A stretch of 64,000 nucleotides of DNA from DATHTK01 sp035463295 (GCA_035463295.1 DATHTK010000094.1:24953-88952); one strand, 5' to 3'. Positions 51,544-59,893 are shown, counted from the stretch's first letter. Notes: generated by a model not told the origin, from the letters alone. Numbers and translations: made by a program.

Positions 51544-52605
51544 ATGTTGGATGCGGGGACGAGCTATCTGGCGGTTATAAAGGTTGTCGGCATTGGCGGT
51601 GGGGGGACCAACGCCGTGAATCGCATGATCAACTCCGGGTTGCAGGGGGTTGAATTTATCGCGGTCAACACGGATGCGCAGGCGCTTCAGATGTGTGATG
51701 CCGACCAGAAGATCCACATAGGCGAGAAGATCACGCGAGGCTTAGGGGCCGGTGCGGACCCGAAGATCGGGATGGAGGCCGCCGAGGAGAACAAGGCGGA
51801 GATCGAGGAGGCGCTGCGCGGGGCGGACATGGTCTTCGTCACCGCGGGCAAGGGCGGCGGCACGGGGACGGGCGCGGCCCCGGTCGTAGCGAAGATCGCC
51901 CGGGAGTCGGGGGCGCTCACGGTTGGTGTCGTCACGCGGCCCTTCGCGTTCGAGGGCCGCCGGAGGGCGACGTACGCCGAGGAGGGCATCAAGCGTCTCA
52001 AGGAGAACGTTGACTCCCTGATCATCATCCCCAACGACCGGCTGTTGCAGGTCGCCGAGAAGCGCACCACCATGATGGACGCCTTCAAGATGGCCGACGA
52101 CATCCTCAGAAAAGGCGTCCAGGGCATCACGGACCTCATCACGGTGCCGGGGCTAATAAACCTGGACTTCGCCGACGTGCGCACGATAATGCACAACTCT
52201 GGGAGCGCGCTCATGGGCATCGGCGAGTCGAGCAGCGAGAACCGGGGGTCCGAGGCCGCGAAGCTCGCGATCTCGAGCCCGCTGCTCGAGGCGAGCATCG
52301 AGGGGGCGACCGGGATCATCCTGAACATCACCGGCGGCTCGGAGCTCGGGCTCTTCGAGGTCAATGAGGCTGCCGAAATCGTCCACAACGCGGCACATCA
52401 GGACGCGAACCTGATCTTCGGCGCGGTTATCGACGAGACCTTCGGCGAGAAGGTTACCGTGACCGTGATCGCCACGGGCTTCGACCAGCGCCTCGCAAAC
52501 CAGCGCCGCGTCGAGCGGCCGGTGATCGAACCGCAGGAAGAGGAGGAGGCCCCCGCGCAGGAGGGCGACGTCCTCGACATCCCGGCCTTCCTCCGGCGCC
52601 GGTAG
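51544..52605 (+). CDS. ftsZ: Cell division GTPase FtsZ
   Basis: 353 residues. KVVGIGGGGTNAVNRMI, tubulin signature GGGTGTGAAPVVA, T7 loop NLDFADVRTIM, a short linker and the C-terminal peptide DIPAFLRRR that binds FtsA, SepF and others. ATG 51544; ribosome binding site AGAGAGGCG. It is somewhat shorter than many actinobacterial FtsZ proteins because the linker is only about 25 residues. Confidence 0.98.
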   Translation: MLDAGTSYLAVIKVVGIGGGGTNAVNRMINSGLQGVEFIAVNTDAQALQMCDADQKIHIGEKITRGLGAGADPKIGMEAAEENKAEIEEALRGADMVFVTAGKGGGTGTGAAPVVAKIARESGALTVGVVTRPFAFEGRRRATYAEEGIKRLKENVDSLIIIPNDRLLQVAEKRTTMMDAFKMADDILRKGVQGITDLITVPGLINLDFADVRTIMHNSGSALMGIGESSSENRGSEAAKLAISSPLLEASIEGATGIILNITGGSELGLFEVNEAAEIVHNAAHQDANLIFGAVIDETFGEKVTVTVIATGFDQRLANQRRVERPVIEPQEEEEAPAQEGDVLDIPAFLRRR

Positions 52606-52625
52606 CCCCGGGACGCCTTTTCGGC

Positions 52626-53390
52626 GTGCGCCGAACTTCACCCCGTACGGACCTTGGCGTCTCCGCCGCCACCCACGTGGCGGCCGGAGGCGCCGTCTAC
52701 GCCGCCCCAGACCCGGAGCCAGAGGGGGTACGACTCCGTTTTTTCACCCGGCTCGGCGGCGTTTCGGAACCGCCTTACGATAGCCTGAACGTCTCGAGAA
52801 AGGTTGGCGACAGCGCAGATGCTGTCGCGCTAAACCTCGCGATCATCCGCAAAGCGATGGACGGCAACCCCTCGGCCTGGGTGCGCCAGGTCGCCGGCGA
52901 CGGCATCGTCAGGGTCACCGAAGCCGGGTTCGCCGGGGAGGCCGACGCGCTCGTCACCGCCGAGCGAGAGCTGTGCCTCGCCGTCGCCGTCGCCGACTGC
53001 GTACCCGTCGCGCTGGTTGGTGAAGCCTGTGTGGGGATGGTCCACTCGGGCTGGCGCGGGACGCTCTCCGGGGTCACTGGCAAGGCGGCGCGGGAGAGCG
53101 GCGAGCGGGGCTTGCAAGCCTACATAGGTCCGTGCATCCGGCGCTGCTGCTACGAGGTCTCCGAGGAGCTCGCCGGGGAGTTCGCGCGCGAGTTCGGTAG
53201 TAGCGTGGTCACGGGACGCAACCTCTCGCTGCCGGATGCGATCCGGGCCGACCTCCAGCGCGCAGGGGTCGAGGAGGTCCTCGACCTCGAGTTGTGCACC
53301 GGCTGCCGCGCCGACCTCTTCTACTCGCACCGCAAAGAGGGGCCCCGCACGGGCCGCAACCTCGCCGTTATAGCCAGGGTGGGACGGTGA
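52626..53390 (+). CDS. pgeF: PgeF/YfiH-family (multicopper polyphenol oxidase-like) protein with an altered metal site
   Basis: 254 residues. FFTRLGGVSEPPYDSLN, AVADCVPVALVG, VHSGWRGTLSGV and YIGPCIRRCCYEV identify the family, which edits wrongly incorporated amino acids in the peptidoglycan stem (UDP-MurNAc-L-Ser removal in PgeF) and has also been assigned purine nucleoside phosphorylase activity. The first zinc ligand, normally His in QVHG, is Ala here (QVAGDG). The other ligands (Cys and His) are present. Position after ftsZ is conserved in actinobacteria. GTG 52626; the stop overlaps yggS. Confidence 0.9.
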   Translation: MRRTSPRTDLGVSAATHVAAGGAVYAAPDPEPEGVRLRFFTRLGGVSEPPYDSLNVSRKVGDSADAVALNLAIIRKAMDGNPSAWVRQVAGDGIVRVTEAGFAGEADALVTAERELCLAVAVADCVPVALVGEACVGMVHSGWRGTLSGVTGKAARESGERGLQAYIGPCIRRCCYEVSEELAGEFAREFGSSVVTGRNLSLPDAIRADLQRAGVEEVLDLELCTGCRADLFYSHRKEGPRTGRNLAVIARVGR

Positions 53391-54094
53391 GCCCGCAGAC
53401 GGCGGAGCGCGTCAGGGAGAGGCTGGATCTCGTGCGCGAGAACATAGCCGATGCCCTCGACCGGAGCGGGCGCGGCTCGGAGGATGTCAGGATCCTGGTC
53501 GCCAGCAAGTACTACGAGCCCGAGCAGATCTCGGCCCTCGTCGAGGCGGGCGTGGACCTTCTCGGCGAGAACCGCGCGGAGGACCTGGTGCGCAAGCAGG
53601 ACCTCTTCGGGGATGCCTTCGAGTGGCACTTCATCGGACACGTCCAGCGGCGCAAGGCGAAGATCGTGGTCCCGCGCGTTAGCCTGATCCACTCCGTCGA
53701 CTCCGTCAGGCTCGTCGAGGAGCTCGGCAGGCGGGCACCGGAAGACCACCCCGTCGAGGTTCTCGTCCAGGTCAACGTCGGGGGCGAGGAGAGCAAGTAC
53801 GGTGTGGCGGAGGACGAGGTCGAGGCCCTGCTCGAGGCCGTGGCCGGTACGCAGGGGAGGGTCGTCGCGAGGGGGTTCATGACCCTTGCGCCGCTGGTTG
53901 AAGACGCCGAGGATGTACGCTATGTTTTCGCGAAACTCCGAGCGATCCGTGATAGGCTACGGCGGAGTTGGAGCCCGCACTTCGATCTCTCGGAACTCTC
54001 GATGGGGATGAGCGGTGATTACGCCGTTGCCGTCGAGGAAGGGGCCACGTTGGTAAGAATCGGGCGGACGCTTATAGAGGAGGATGGCCCGTAA
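53387..54094 (+). CDS. yggS: PLP homeostasis protein YggS
   Basis: 235 residues. TIM-barrel alanine racemase N-terminal fold; VASKYYEPEQI carries the PLP-binding Lys, GENRAEDL, WHFIGHVQRRKAK and the phosphate-binding SMGMSGDYAVAVEEGATLVR. It binds PLP without a known catalytic turnover and keeps free PLP balanced. GTG 53387 overlaps the pgeF stop. Standard between ftsZ and sepF. Confidence 0.95.
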   Translation: MSPQTAERVRERLDLVRENIADALDRSGRGSEDVRILVASKYYEPEQISALVEAGVDLLGENRAEDLVRKQDLFGDAFEWHFIGHVQRRKAKIVVPRVSLIHSVDSVRLVEELGRRAPEDHPVEVLVQVNVGGEESKYGVAEDEVEALLEAVAGTQGRVVARGFMTLAPLVEDAEDVRYVFAKLRAIRDRLRRSWSPHFDLSELSMGMSGDYAVAVEEGATLVRIGRTLIEEDGP

Positions 54095-54103
54095 GGAGGC
54101 ATC

Positions 54104-54676
54104 ATGGGAGTTAGGGATCAGCTCGAGCGGGTCGCGGCGTGGTTCGGCTTCGGCGTCGACGATGATTACTATGAGGACGAGGAGGACGCCGACCGCCGCC
54201 ACGGCGGCAGTGACCCGTACGCGAACGGGGGGCGGGCGGCTGAGCCCGGTCCCGCGGTCCGGCGCCTGGGTCGGGCTGAGCGCTCCTCGGCCTTCGGCAC
54301 CTCCCTCGGCGACCTCTTCGGCAGCGAGGGCCCTCCCCGCGGCGAGCGCTACTCGGTCCAGAGCCAGCCGCACCTGCGCGCCGTTCCAGACCAGCGCCCG
54401 ACCCGCGTGAGCGTACTCGAGCCCTCAAGTTTCAACGACGCCCAGGCGCTCGCCGACCGCTTCAAGCGCCACCAGCCGGTGATCTTGAACCTCCAGAGCG
54501 TGGACGGGGACCTGTCGAGGAGGATGGTCGACTTCTGCTCGGGCCTGACCTACGCACTGGACGGGAACATCCAGACGGTCGCCAACCGGGTCTTCCTTCT
54601 GACCCCGCGCAACGTGGAGGTGAGCGCCGAGGAGCGCAAGCGCATCGCCGAGCGGGCGTTCTTCAACCAGCTCTAG
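54104..54676 (+). CDS. sepF: Cell division protein SepF
   Basis: 190 residues. A short amphipathic membrane-binding start (MGVRDQLERVAAWFGFG), an acidic linker with DDDYYEDEEDADRRH, then the SepF core (FNDAQALADRFKRHQPVILN, VDFCSGLTYALDGNIQ, VFLLTPRNVEVSAEE). It tethers FtsZ in Gram-positives. ATG 54104, ten bases after yggS, with AAGGAGG. Confidence 0.96.
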   Translation: MGVRDQLERVAAWFGFGVDDDYYEDEEDADRRHGGSDPYANGGRAAEPGPAVRRLGRAERSSAFGTSLGDLFGSEGPPRGERYSVQSQPHLRAVPDQRPTRVSVLEPSSFNDAQALADRFKRHQPVILNLQSVDGDLSRRMVDFCSGLTYALDGNIQTVANRVFLLTPRNVEVSAEERKRIAERAFFNQL

Positions 54677-54695
54677 AAGCGGTCCGGAGGGGGAT

Positions 54696-55481
54696 TTGGA
54701 GAAGGTCGGGATAATCGGGGCCGGTAAGATCGGCGGCTCGCTCCTTGTGCGGCTCGCGGAGTCGAAGGACTTCGACCTCGGCGTGAGCGACATCCACCCG
54801 GACCACCTCGAGCCCTACAGGAAGCGCGGCATAAAGACCACCTCCTCGAACCGCGAGCTCGCCGAGCAGAGCGACCTGCTCGTGGTCGCGGTGAAGCCCT
54901 GGGACGTGGCGCAGGTGCTCGACGAGGTCTCTTCCGCCTTTGGCAGTAGAGGCAAGTCGCTCACGAGCGTCGCGGCGGGCGTGTCGATAGCGCGCATCTC
55001 CGAGAGACTCCCCGAGGGGACGGCGGTCCTGCGCGTCATGCCGAACGTCTGCGCCTCCGTGGGCCTCGGATCGGCGGTCGTCACCTCCAACGAGGCCGGA
55101 CGGGCGATGCTCCCGACGGTCATGGACATCTTCCGCCACGTCGGGGATGTGATGGAGTTGCCGGAGCGCCTCTTCGATGCGGCGACGGCGCTGCACGGCT
55201 CGGGCCCGGCCTACGTAGCGCTCTTCGCCGACGCCCTGATCCAGGCCGGGGTCCGCGAGGGCATCCCCCGCGAAGTGGCGCGCAGGCTCGTGGTCGAGAC
55301 CATCGGCGGCACGGCGGTCCTGCTCCAGGAACGCAGCGCCCACCAGGTGCGCGACGAGGTCATGACCCCCGGAGGGACGACCGCGGCCGCTTTCGTCGCG
55401 ATGGAGAAGGCCGGGTTCGTCGGGGCGGTCTACGACGGGGTGAACGCCGCCACCGAGCGGGCGCGGGGGCTCGGGAAGTGA
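54696..55481 (+). CDS. proC: Pyrroline-5-carboxylate reductase
   Basis: 261 residues. N-terminal Rossmann motif VGIIGAGKIGGSLL, AVKPWDVAQVLDE, RVMPNVCASVG and the C-terminal dimer domain with GSGPAYVALFADALIQAGV and MTPGGTTAAAFVAMEKAG. It makes proline from pyrroline-5-carboxylate. TTG 54696 with GGAGGGGG upstream. proC between sepF and yggT is the usual order. Confidence 0.96.
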   Translation: MEKVGIIGAGKIGGSLLVRLAESKDFDLGVSDIHPDHLEPYRKRGIKTTSSNRELAEQSDLLVVAVKPWDVAQVLDEVSSAFGSRGKSLTSVAAGVSIARISERLPEGTAVLRVMPNVCASVGLGSAVVTSNEAGRAMLPTVMDIFRHVGDVMELPERLFDAATALHGSGPAYVALFADALIQAGVREGIPREVARRLVVETIGGTAVLLQERSAHQVRDEVMTPGGTTAAAFVAMEKAGFVGAVYDGVNAATERARGLGK

Positions 55482-55819
55482 CCCCCTTTCTGCTACAGGA
55501 GTTCTCCTACAGCGTCGCGAACTTGCTCGCCGGCGTGGTGAACTACGCGTACTACATCCTATTCGGGTTCATCATCGCCTCCATCCTCTTCTCCTGGTTC
55601 CCCTCGTATCCGTCCAGCGGCTTCATGCAGGCCGTGTACGACGCCGTGCGGGCAGTGACAGGACCGATCCTGGGCCCGATAAGGAGCCGGATACCGATGG
55701 TTAGGCTCGGCGGCTTCGGACTCGACCTCTCCCCGATTATCGCGATAATCGGGCTCTTGATCCTGCGCCGATTGCTGCTCATTATTATCGACCAGTTCAT
55801 AAGACCTATAACGGGGTGA
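55478..55819 (+). CDS. yggT: YggT family membrane protein
   Basis: 113 residues with two hydrophobic halves typical of YggT: YILFGFIIASILFSWFPSYP, DAVRAVTGPILGPIRSRIP and DLSPIIAIIGLLILRRLLLI. Often called a cell division or osmotic stress membrane protein; mechanism not known. GTG 55478 overlaps the proC stop; divIVA begins seven bases after its end. Confidence 0.93.
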   Translation: MTPFLLQEFSYSVANLLAGVVNYAYYILFGFIIASILFSWFPSYPSSGFMQAVYDAVRAVTGPILGPIRSRIPMVRLGGFGLDLSPIIAIIGLLILRRLLLIIIDQFIRPITG

Positions 55820-55825
55820 TCTAGC

Positions 55826-56902
55826 ATGCCTATTCGACCGATCGATGTCCGACGCAAGGAGTTCAAGAACTCGTTTCGCGGCTACGACTCCAACCAGGTG
55901 GACGACTTCCTGGACGCGGTGGCCGACGAGTTCGAGCGCGCCCACACCGAGAACTCCCGCATGCGCGAGGAGATCTCGAGCCTCCGCGCTCGCCTCCAGC
56001 AGTTCGAGGAGCTGGAGGGCTCGATCCGGGCCGCCCTCGTCCACGCCGAGCAGGCCGCCCACGACCTGCGCCGCAGCGCTTCGCGCGAGGCCGAAGACCT
56101 CCGCCTGAGCGCCCAGCGCGAGGCCGACCTGACGGTCCGGGAGGCCCAGTCCCGCTCGCACCAGATGCTCGCCGAGTCCTCCTCCCGCGTCGAGAGGATC
56201 CAGGAGTCCTTCGAGGCCCTCCAGGAGGCGAAGAGGAATTTCGCCAGCGATTTCCGCCACCTCCTGAAGTCCTATACGGACGTGATGGACCAGGCCGAAG
56301 TCGCCTCTGCTAGGGAGGTCGAGGCCGCCCTGCGCGGTCGCCTGGATACGGAGTCGATCGCCATCGCTCGCGAAGCCGCCAGCAACCAGGGCGCCGCATC
56401 GGATCGCGAGAGCGTCGAGTACGGCCCAACCACCGCAGGCTCTCCCCCCCTGCTCGATGAGGAGGAGCCGCAGGCTACGGATGACACGGGCGCTTTGGAC
56501 GCGGAAGCCCCCCAGGCCGACGCGGGCGGCCTCGAGCAGGAGACGGCCTACCTCGAGCAGGAGACGGCCTTTCTGGATCGGGAGACCGCCTACCTGGAGC
56601 AGGAGCAGAGCGAGCCGGAGACCGTCGAGCCCGAGATAGACCCCTCGACCGCCCCGGCGACCGCCGATGAGGAGACGGCCGTGTACGACGAGCCGGCCCA
56701 CGAGGAGCCCGAGGTCGCGCATCAGACACCCCCCGACGAGGAGCCCGAGAAGGAGGGCTCCGGCTTCGCCGAGGAACCGGCCCTCGCCGAGGAGAGCCGC
56801 TCGCAGGACTTCTTCGACCAGAGCGAGGAGTCCTCCTCTCAAGAGGGCAGTGGCAACAGCCGCATCTTCCGGGCCAGCCGCTTTCTGCGCCGGCGTGAGT
56901 AA
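55826..56902 (+). CDS. divIVA: DivIVA domain coiled-coil protein
   Basis: 358 residues. N-terminal DivIVA domain (PIDVRRKEFKNSFRGYDSNQ, VDDFLDAVADEFE) which binds curved membrane, then coiled coils (about 35-150), then an acidic, low-complexity tail with heptad-like repeats (236-260) and a basic end ASRFLRRRE. In actinobacteria DivIVA organises the pole and septum. ATG 55826 follows yggT. The long acidic tail is not conserved in family members I know. Confidence 0.94.
   Translation: MPIRPIDVRRKEFKNSFRGYDSNQVDDFLDAVADEFERAHTENSRMREEISSLRARLQQFEELEGSIRAALVHAEQAAHDLRRSASREAEDLRLSAQREADLTVREAQSRSHQMLAESSSRVERIQESFEALQEAKRNFASDFRHLLKSYTDVMDQAEVASAREVEAALRGRLDTESIAIAREAASNQGAASDRESVEYGPTTAGSPPLLDEEEPQATDDTGALDAEAPQADAGGLEQETAYLEQETAFLDRETAYLEQEQSEPETVEPEIDPSTAPATADEETAVYDEPAHEEPEVAHQTPPDEEPEKEGSGFAEEPALAEESRSQDFFDQSEESSSQEGSGNSRIFRASRFLRRRE
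56531..56605 (+). repeat. Tandem 21-base repeats inside divIVA
   Basis: Three 21-base units plus a partial fourth encode LEQETAY, LEQETAF, LDRETAY and LEQE. The DNA copies are similar but not identical, so the array is not brand new. Seven-residue period suggests an extended coiled coil. Confidence 0.8.
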
Positions 56903-57200
56903 GAACTGCGCCCGGCCCGCCAGGAACGGAACACTGCTCGACCTCAGGGTCTCCCCAGGCGCGAAACGGACCTCGCTCGAGGGCCCATACGGCGAGCGCG
57001 CCCTCAAGCTGAGGATCTCCGCTCCGCCCGTGAACGGCAGAGCTAACGCCGATGTCGAACGCTTCCTGGCGGACCTGCTCTCCCTCCCACGCTCCAGCGT
57101 CTCCGTAACCCGGGGCACAGCGAGCCGCGACAAGACCGTCCTCCTCCGCGACGTGGACCCACGCCAGGTCCGAGAAGCTCTCTCCACCTACCTCTCGTAG
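56895..57200 (+). CDS. DUF167 (YggU-like) protein
   Basis: 101 residues from GTG 56895. LDLRVSPGAKRTSLEGPYGE, the central LKLRISAPPVNGRANADVER and VSVTRGTASRDKTV match the small alpha/beta DUF167 fold. Function unknown. It overlaps the divIVA stop by eight bases and is followed by rluD after 13 bases. Its presence after divIVA/yggT is common. Confidence 0.9.
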   Translation: MSKNCARPARNGTLLDLRVSPGAKRTSLEGPYGERALKLRISAPPVNGRANADVERFLADLLSLPRSSVSVTRGTASRDKTVLLRDVDPRQVREALSTYLS

Positions 57201-57213
57201 CCGATAGCCCAGC

Positions 57214-58098
57214 GTGCCCCTAAGAACCTTCCTCGTCGACCCCCTAGACGCCGGAGAGCGCCTCGACCGTACCATCGCCCGCCGCCTCGATATCAGCCGT
57301 AGCGCAGTTCAACGCATAATACAAGCGGGAGGAGTGCGTGTCGGGGGCGAGGGGGAGGCTACTTCGTCACGCCGCGTGGTGGGGGGGGAGAGGGTGGAGG
57401 TCGAGCTACCGGAGGAGGGGCTTCGGGAGGAGGAGATACCGGTACCTGTCGTCTACGAGGACGAGCACGTGCTGGTCGTGGACAAGCCCGCTGGGCTCGT
57501 GGTGCATCCTGGTGCGGGGAACCGCGCGGGGACGCTTGTGAACGCGCTGCTCGGGCGCGGTATCTCGGGCGGCGGCGATCCGGTCCGGCCTGGGGTCGTC
57601 CACCGTCTCGACCGGGATACCTCCGGGCTCCTGGTGCTGGCGAAGGGGGAGCCCGCCTACTCGCGGCTCGTGCGGATGATGGGGGAGCGCGAGGTGCGGC
57701 GCGTCTACCGGGCCGTCGTCGTGGGGGAGGGCCTGCCGGAGACCGGTACGATAGACTCGCCGGTTGGCCGGGACCCTGACAACCCGACGCTGATGGCGGC
57801 GGGCGTCGGCCGGCCCGCCGTAACGCACTTCGAGGTGCTCCGGGAATCCGGCGGTTACTCGATGCTTGCGGTACGGCTGGAGACGGGGAGGACGCACCAG
57901 ATCCGGGTCCACCTCTCGGCCATCGGGAACCCCGTCTACGCCGACCCGCTCTACGGCGCCGCCGTACCGAACCGCCGCCTCTGGCTCCACGCCGAGAACC
58001 TGGCCCTCGAACACCCCGTCACCGGCGAGGGGCTCGACCTTGCCTCTCCCATCCCACAAGACCTCCGGGACACGGCCGCCGACCTCGGCCTCTTGTGA
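57214..58098 (+). CDS. rluD: RluA/RluD-family 23S rRNA pseudouridine synthase
   Basis: 294 residues. S4-like N-terminal domain (GERLDRTIARRLDISRSAVQ) and the catalytic domain with VVDKPAGLVVHPGAG, HRLDRDTSGLLVLAK (active Asp) and ETGRTHQIRVHLSAIGNPV. The usual neighbour lspA is not present upstream. Whether it modifies the RluD positions in helix 69 is inferred. GTG 57214. Confidence 0.93.
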   Translation: MPLRTFLVDPLDAGERLDRTIARRLDISRSAVQRIIQAGGVRVGGEGEATSSRRVVGGERVEVELPEEGLREEEIPVPVVYEDEHVLVVDKPAGLVVHPGAGNRAGTLVNALLGRGISGGGDPVRPGVVHRLDRDTSGLLVLAKGEPAYSRLVRMMGEREVRRVYRAVVVGEGLPETGTIDSPVGRDPDNPTLMAAGVGRPAVTHFEVLRESGGYSMLAVRLETGRTHQIRVHLSAIGNPVYADPLYGAAVPNRRLWLHAENLALEHPVTGEGLDLASPIPQDLRDTAADLGLL

Positions 58099-58195
58099 CC
58101 CCCGAGCGTGTGGAACGCCTCGATGAGAACGACTCCGGCGCGACTCCCCTCTTCGCACCCGCTTACCGCGGGCGCCGCGTGTGGCCGCCGCCAGA

Positions 58196-58480
58196 CTAAC
58201 CGAGACGTTTCAGAGAAGCAGGCATCTCGTTGCCTTGTATGACCGGGCCCGGCTTCTTGAGACGTTCGAGAACGCCTTCGTGCGGGTTGGCAGGGACCGG
58301 AGAGCCTTCGACGGTGTACCACTCCTCTGCGCCGGCGTACCGGACCTTCACATGAAGGCCGTCGTCGGCGGGGCGCGTGGCGAGTTCGAGCTCACCCGTC
58401 ACGGCGCCGGCCTCCACCGTCATCACGCCCCCGGTGGTGGATTCGAACGTGGTCCTCGTCTCTTCGGCTGGTACGCTCAA
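58196..58480 (-). CDS. Small protein downstream of the HNH nuclease gene
   Basis: 94 residues from TTG 58480, overlapping the nuclease stop by TTGA. No signal peptide or membrane segment. Contains VTGELELATRPADDGLHVKV and EEWYTVEGSPVP, suggesting a small beta-rich fold. No family recognised. The coupling hints at a partner or inhibitor of the nuclease, which is only an inference from position. Confidence 0.7.
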   Translation of the reverse strand: MSVPAEETRTTFESTTGGVMTVEAGAVTGELELATRPADDGLHVKVRYAGAEEWYTVEGSPVPANPHEGVLERLKKPGPVIQGNEMPASLKRLG

Positions 58481-59187
58481 GAGCCGTTAGCCTCGCAGGT
58501 ACCGAGCATCTGTTGCAGGGCGGATTCCTCGCCTTCGTTCACGGACAGGTCGTATTCGGCTTTGATCCGGATCCAGCGGGTGGCGTACTCGCACCACGCG
58601 CCCCTGTTGGGGGGTTTCCACGCTTCGGGGCCCTTGTCTCCTTTAGAGCGGTTCTCGCCGGCTTCGACGGAGAGGAGGACGGAGGGGTCGTTCGCGTAGC
58701 GCTCGCGCAGCTCTTCGTTCCACGAGTCGGCCCCGGATCTCCAGGCGTTCGCTAGCGGCACGACGTGGTCTATGTCGATCTCCGAGGGGTTCGAGTAGGT
58801 GCCTCCGGCGTAAGGGTCGCGCCAGCGCCCGGAGACGACATCGCACCCATCGGCGAGGCGCACGTCCGTGCCGTCCCGGATCAGGGCGGCGTCCCGCACG
58901 TCGCACGACGAGCTTGGGAGCCCTTCCCAGCCGAACTCGTCGGCATCGCTCCAGTGGGGGAACTCTTCGCGCGAGTAGCCGGCCATCGAGCCCTCGGGGG
59001 CGACTTCCAGGTCTTCGAGGGCTCGCGAGGGCTCGGCCGGAGCGCGCCCCGGCTCCGCTACTGAACCGCCGATCAGGTCTTGCGGGATATCGAGCTCTAT
59101 GAGGCCGAAGGCGGCCGCGGCGACGACGATGACTACGACGGCGATCCTGAGTAAGGGGTTCCCCGATGTTTGTCGGCGGCGGCTCAT
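58477..59187 (-). CDS. Membrane-anchored or secreted HNH endonuclease
   Basis: 236 residues. N-terminal basic residues and a hydrophobic segment (LLRIAVVVIVVAAAAFGLIE), so the rest is outside the cell. The nuclease region has SEIDIDHVVPLANAWRSGA, DPSVLLSVEAGENRSKGDK and EYATRWIRIKAEYDL, the DHxxPLxxAW...N pattern of the DUF1524/GmrSD-like HNH family. It may degrade environmental DNA or act as a toxin-like nuclease. ATG 59187. It forms a two-gene reverse-strand unit between rluD and pyrR. Confidence 0.87.
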   Translation of the reverse strand: MSRRRQTSGNPLLRIAVVVIVVAAAAFGLIELDIPQDLIGGSVAEPGRAPAEPSRALEDLEVAPEGSMAGYSREEFPHWSDADEFGWEGLPSSSCDVRDAALIRDGTDVRLADGCDVVSGRWRDPYAGGTYSNPSEIDIDHVVPLANAWRSGADSWNEELRERYANDPSVLLSVEAGENRSKGDKGPEAWKPPNRGAWCEYATRWIRIKAEYDLSVNEGEESALQQMLGTCEANGS

Positions 59188-59250
59188 CCGGGTAACGATA
59201 CAGAAAAGCGTCGGGAATACTCAAGCGGGGCGGGTGGTCGCCGGCATCCC

Positions 59251-59279
59251 TTGACGCTCTCCACGCGCTCTGGTACGTT
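59251..59279 (+). promoter_or_regulatory. Promoter candidate of the pyr operon
   Basis: TTGACG (59251-59256), 17 bases, TACGTT (59274-59279). The -35 box is good and the -10 moderate. Expected start near 59286 leaves a 50-base leader before pyrR that contains the PyrR-binding loop. Confidence 0.6.
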
Positions 59280-59294
59280 GCTCGTTCAAGAGAA

Positions 59295-59341
59295 CCGACC
59301 TTTAACGGCGTCCAGCGAGGCGCGAAGGAGGTTACGGCTTG
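59295..59341 (+). promoter_or_regulatory. PyrR-binding leader that can hide the pyrR ribosome binding site
   Basis: GTCCAGCGAGGC (59310-59321) matches the conserved PyrR loop (R-U-C-C-N-G-N-G-A-G-G-Y). CCGACCT (59295-59301) can pair with AGGTTACGG (59329-59337) with a two-base bulge, which would cover AAGGAGGT (59325-59332), the pyrR ribosome binding site. No terminator hairpin is seen. This is translational control of the type described for mycobacteria. Confidence 0.75.
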
Positions 59342-59893
59342 GGCCGTACAGACGTCCGAGAGCACGCGCGTTCACAGGTGCTCGCCCCCGACGGTATCGT
59401 CCGTTCGCTGCGCCGCATCTCCCACGAGATCCTGGAGAGAAACGCATCCGAACTCGACGGGCTCGCGCTCGTCGGGGTGCTCACGCGCGGCGTCCCGCTG
59501 GCGCGGCGCATCGCGGAGAACATCCGCGCCTTCGAGGGCATAGACGTGCCGGTTGGCTCCCTGGACATAACGCTCCACCGCGACGACCTCGCGGGCGAGG
59601 ACCCCGAGGTAAGGGGGAGCCGGGTGCCCTTCGAGGTCCCCGGCCGGACGGTCGTGCTGGTCGATGATGTGCTCTATACGGGACGGACGGCGCGGGCGGC
59701 GATGGACGCCCTGCTCGAGCTCGGCCGGCCGGCCGCGATCCGGCTGGCCGTGCTCGTGGACCGCGGGCACAGGGAGCTGCCGATCCGGGCGGATTACGTG
59801 GGGAAGAACGTGCCGACGGCTCGCACCGAAAGGGTGCTGGTAAACCTGGGGGAGACCGACGGGGAGGACGGGGTGATCGTCGTTGCGGACTAG
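59339..59893 (+). CDS. pyrR: Bifunctional pyr operon regulator / uracil phosphoribosyltransferase PyrR
   Basis: 184 residues. Type I phosphoribosyltransferase fold with the PRPP motif VVLVDDVLYTGRTARAAM and LVGVLTRGVPLARRIAENI; RGHRELPIRADYVGKNVPT is typical of PyrR. Binds UMP and pyr mRNA. TTG 59339, seven bases after a strong AAGGAGGT. The stop overlaps pyrB. Confidence 0.96.
   Translation: MGRTDVREHARSQVLAPDGIVRSLRRISHEILERNASELDGLALVGVLTRGVPLARRIAENIRAFEGIDVPVGSLDITLHRDDLAGEDPEVRGSRVPFEVPGRTVVLVDDVLYTGRTARAAMDALLELGRPAAIRLAVLVDRGHRELPIRADYVGKNVPTARTERVLVNLGETDGEDGVIVVAD

Noticed and set aside
55559..57187. Reverse-strand 542-residue frame opposite divIVA and yggT
   Set aside because: Low-complexity Leu/Gly mirror of the acidic DivIVA tail; not a gene.
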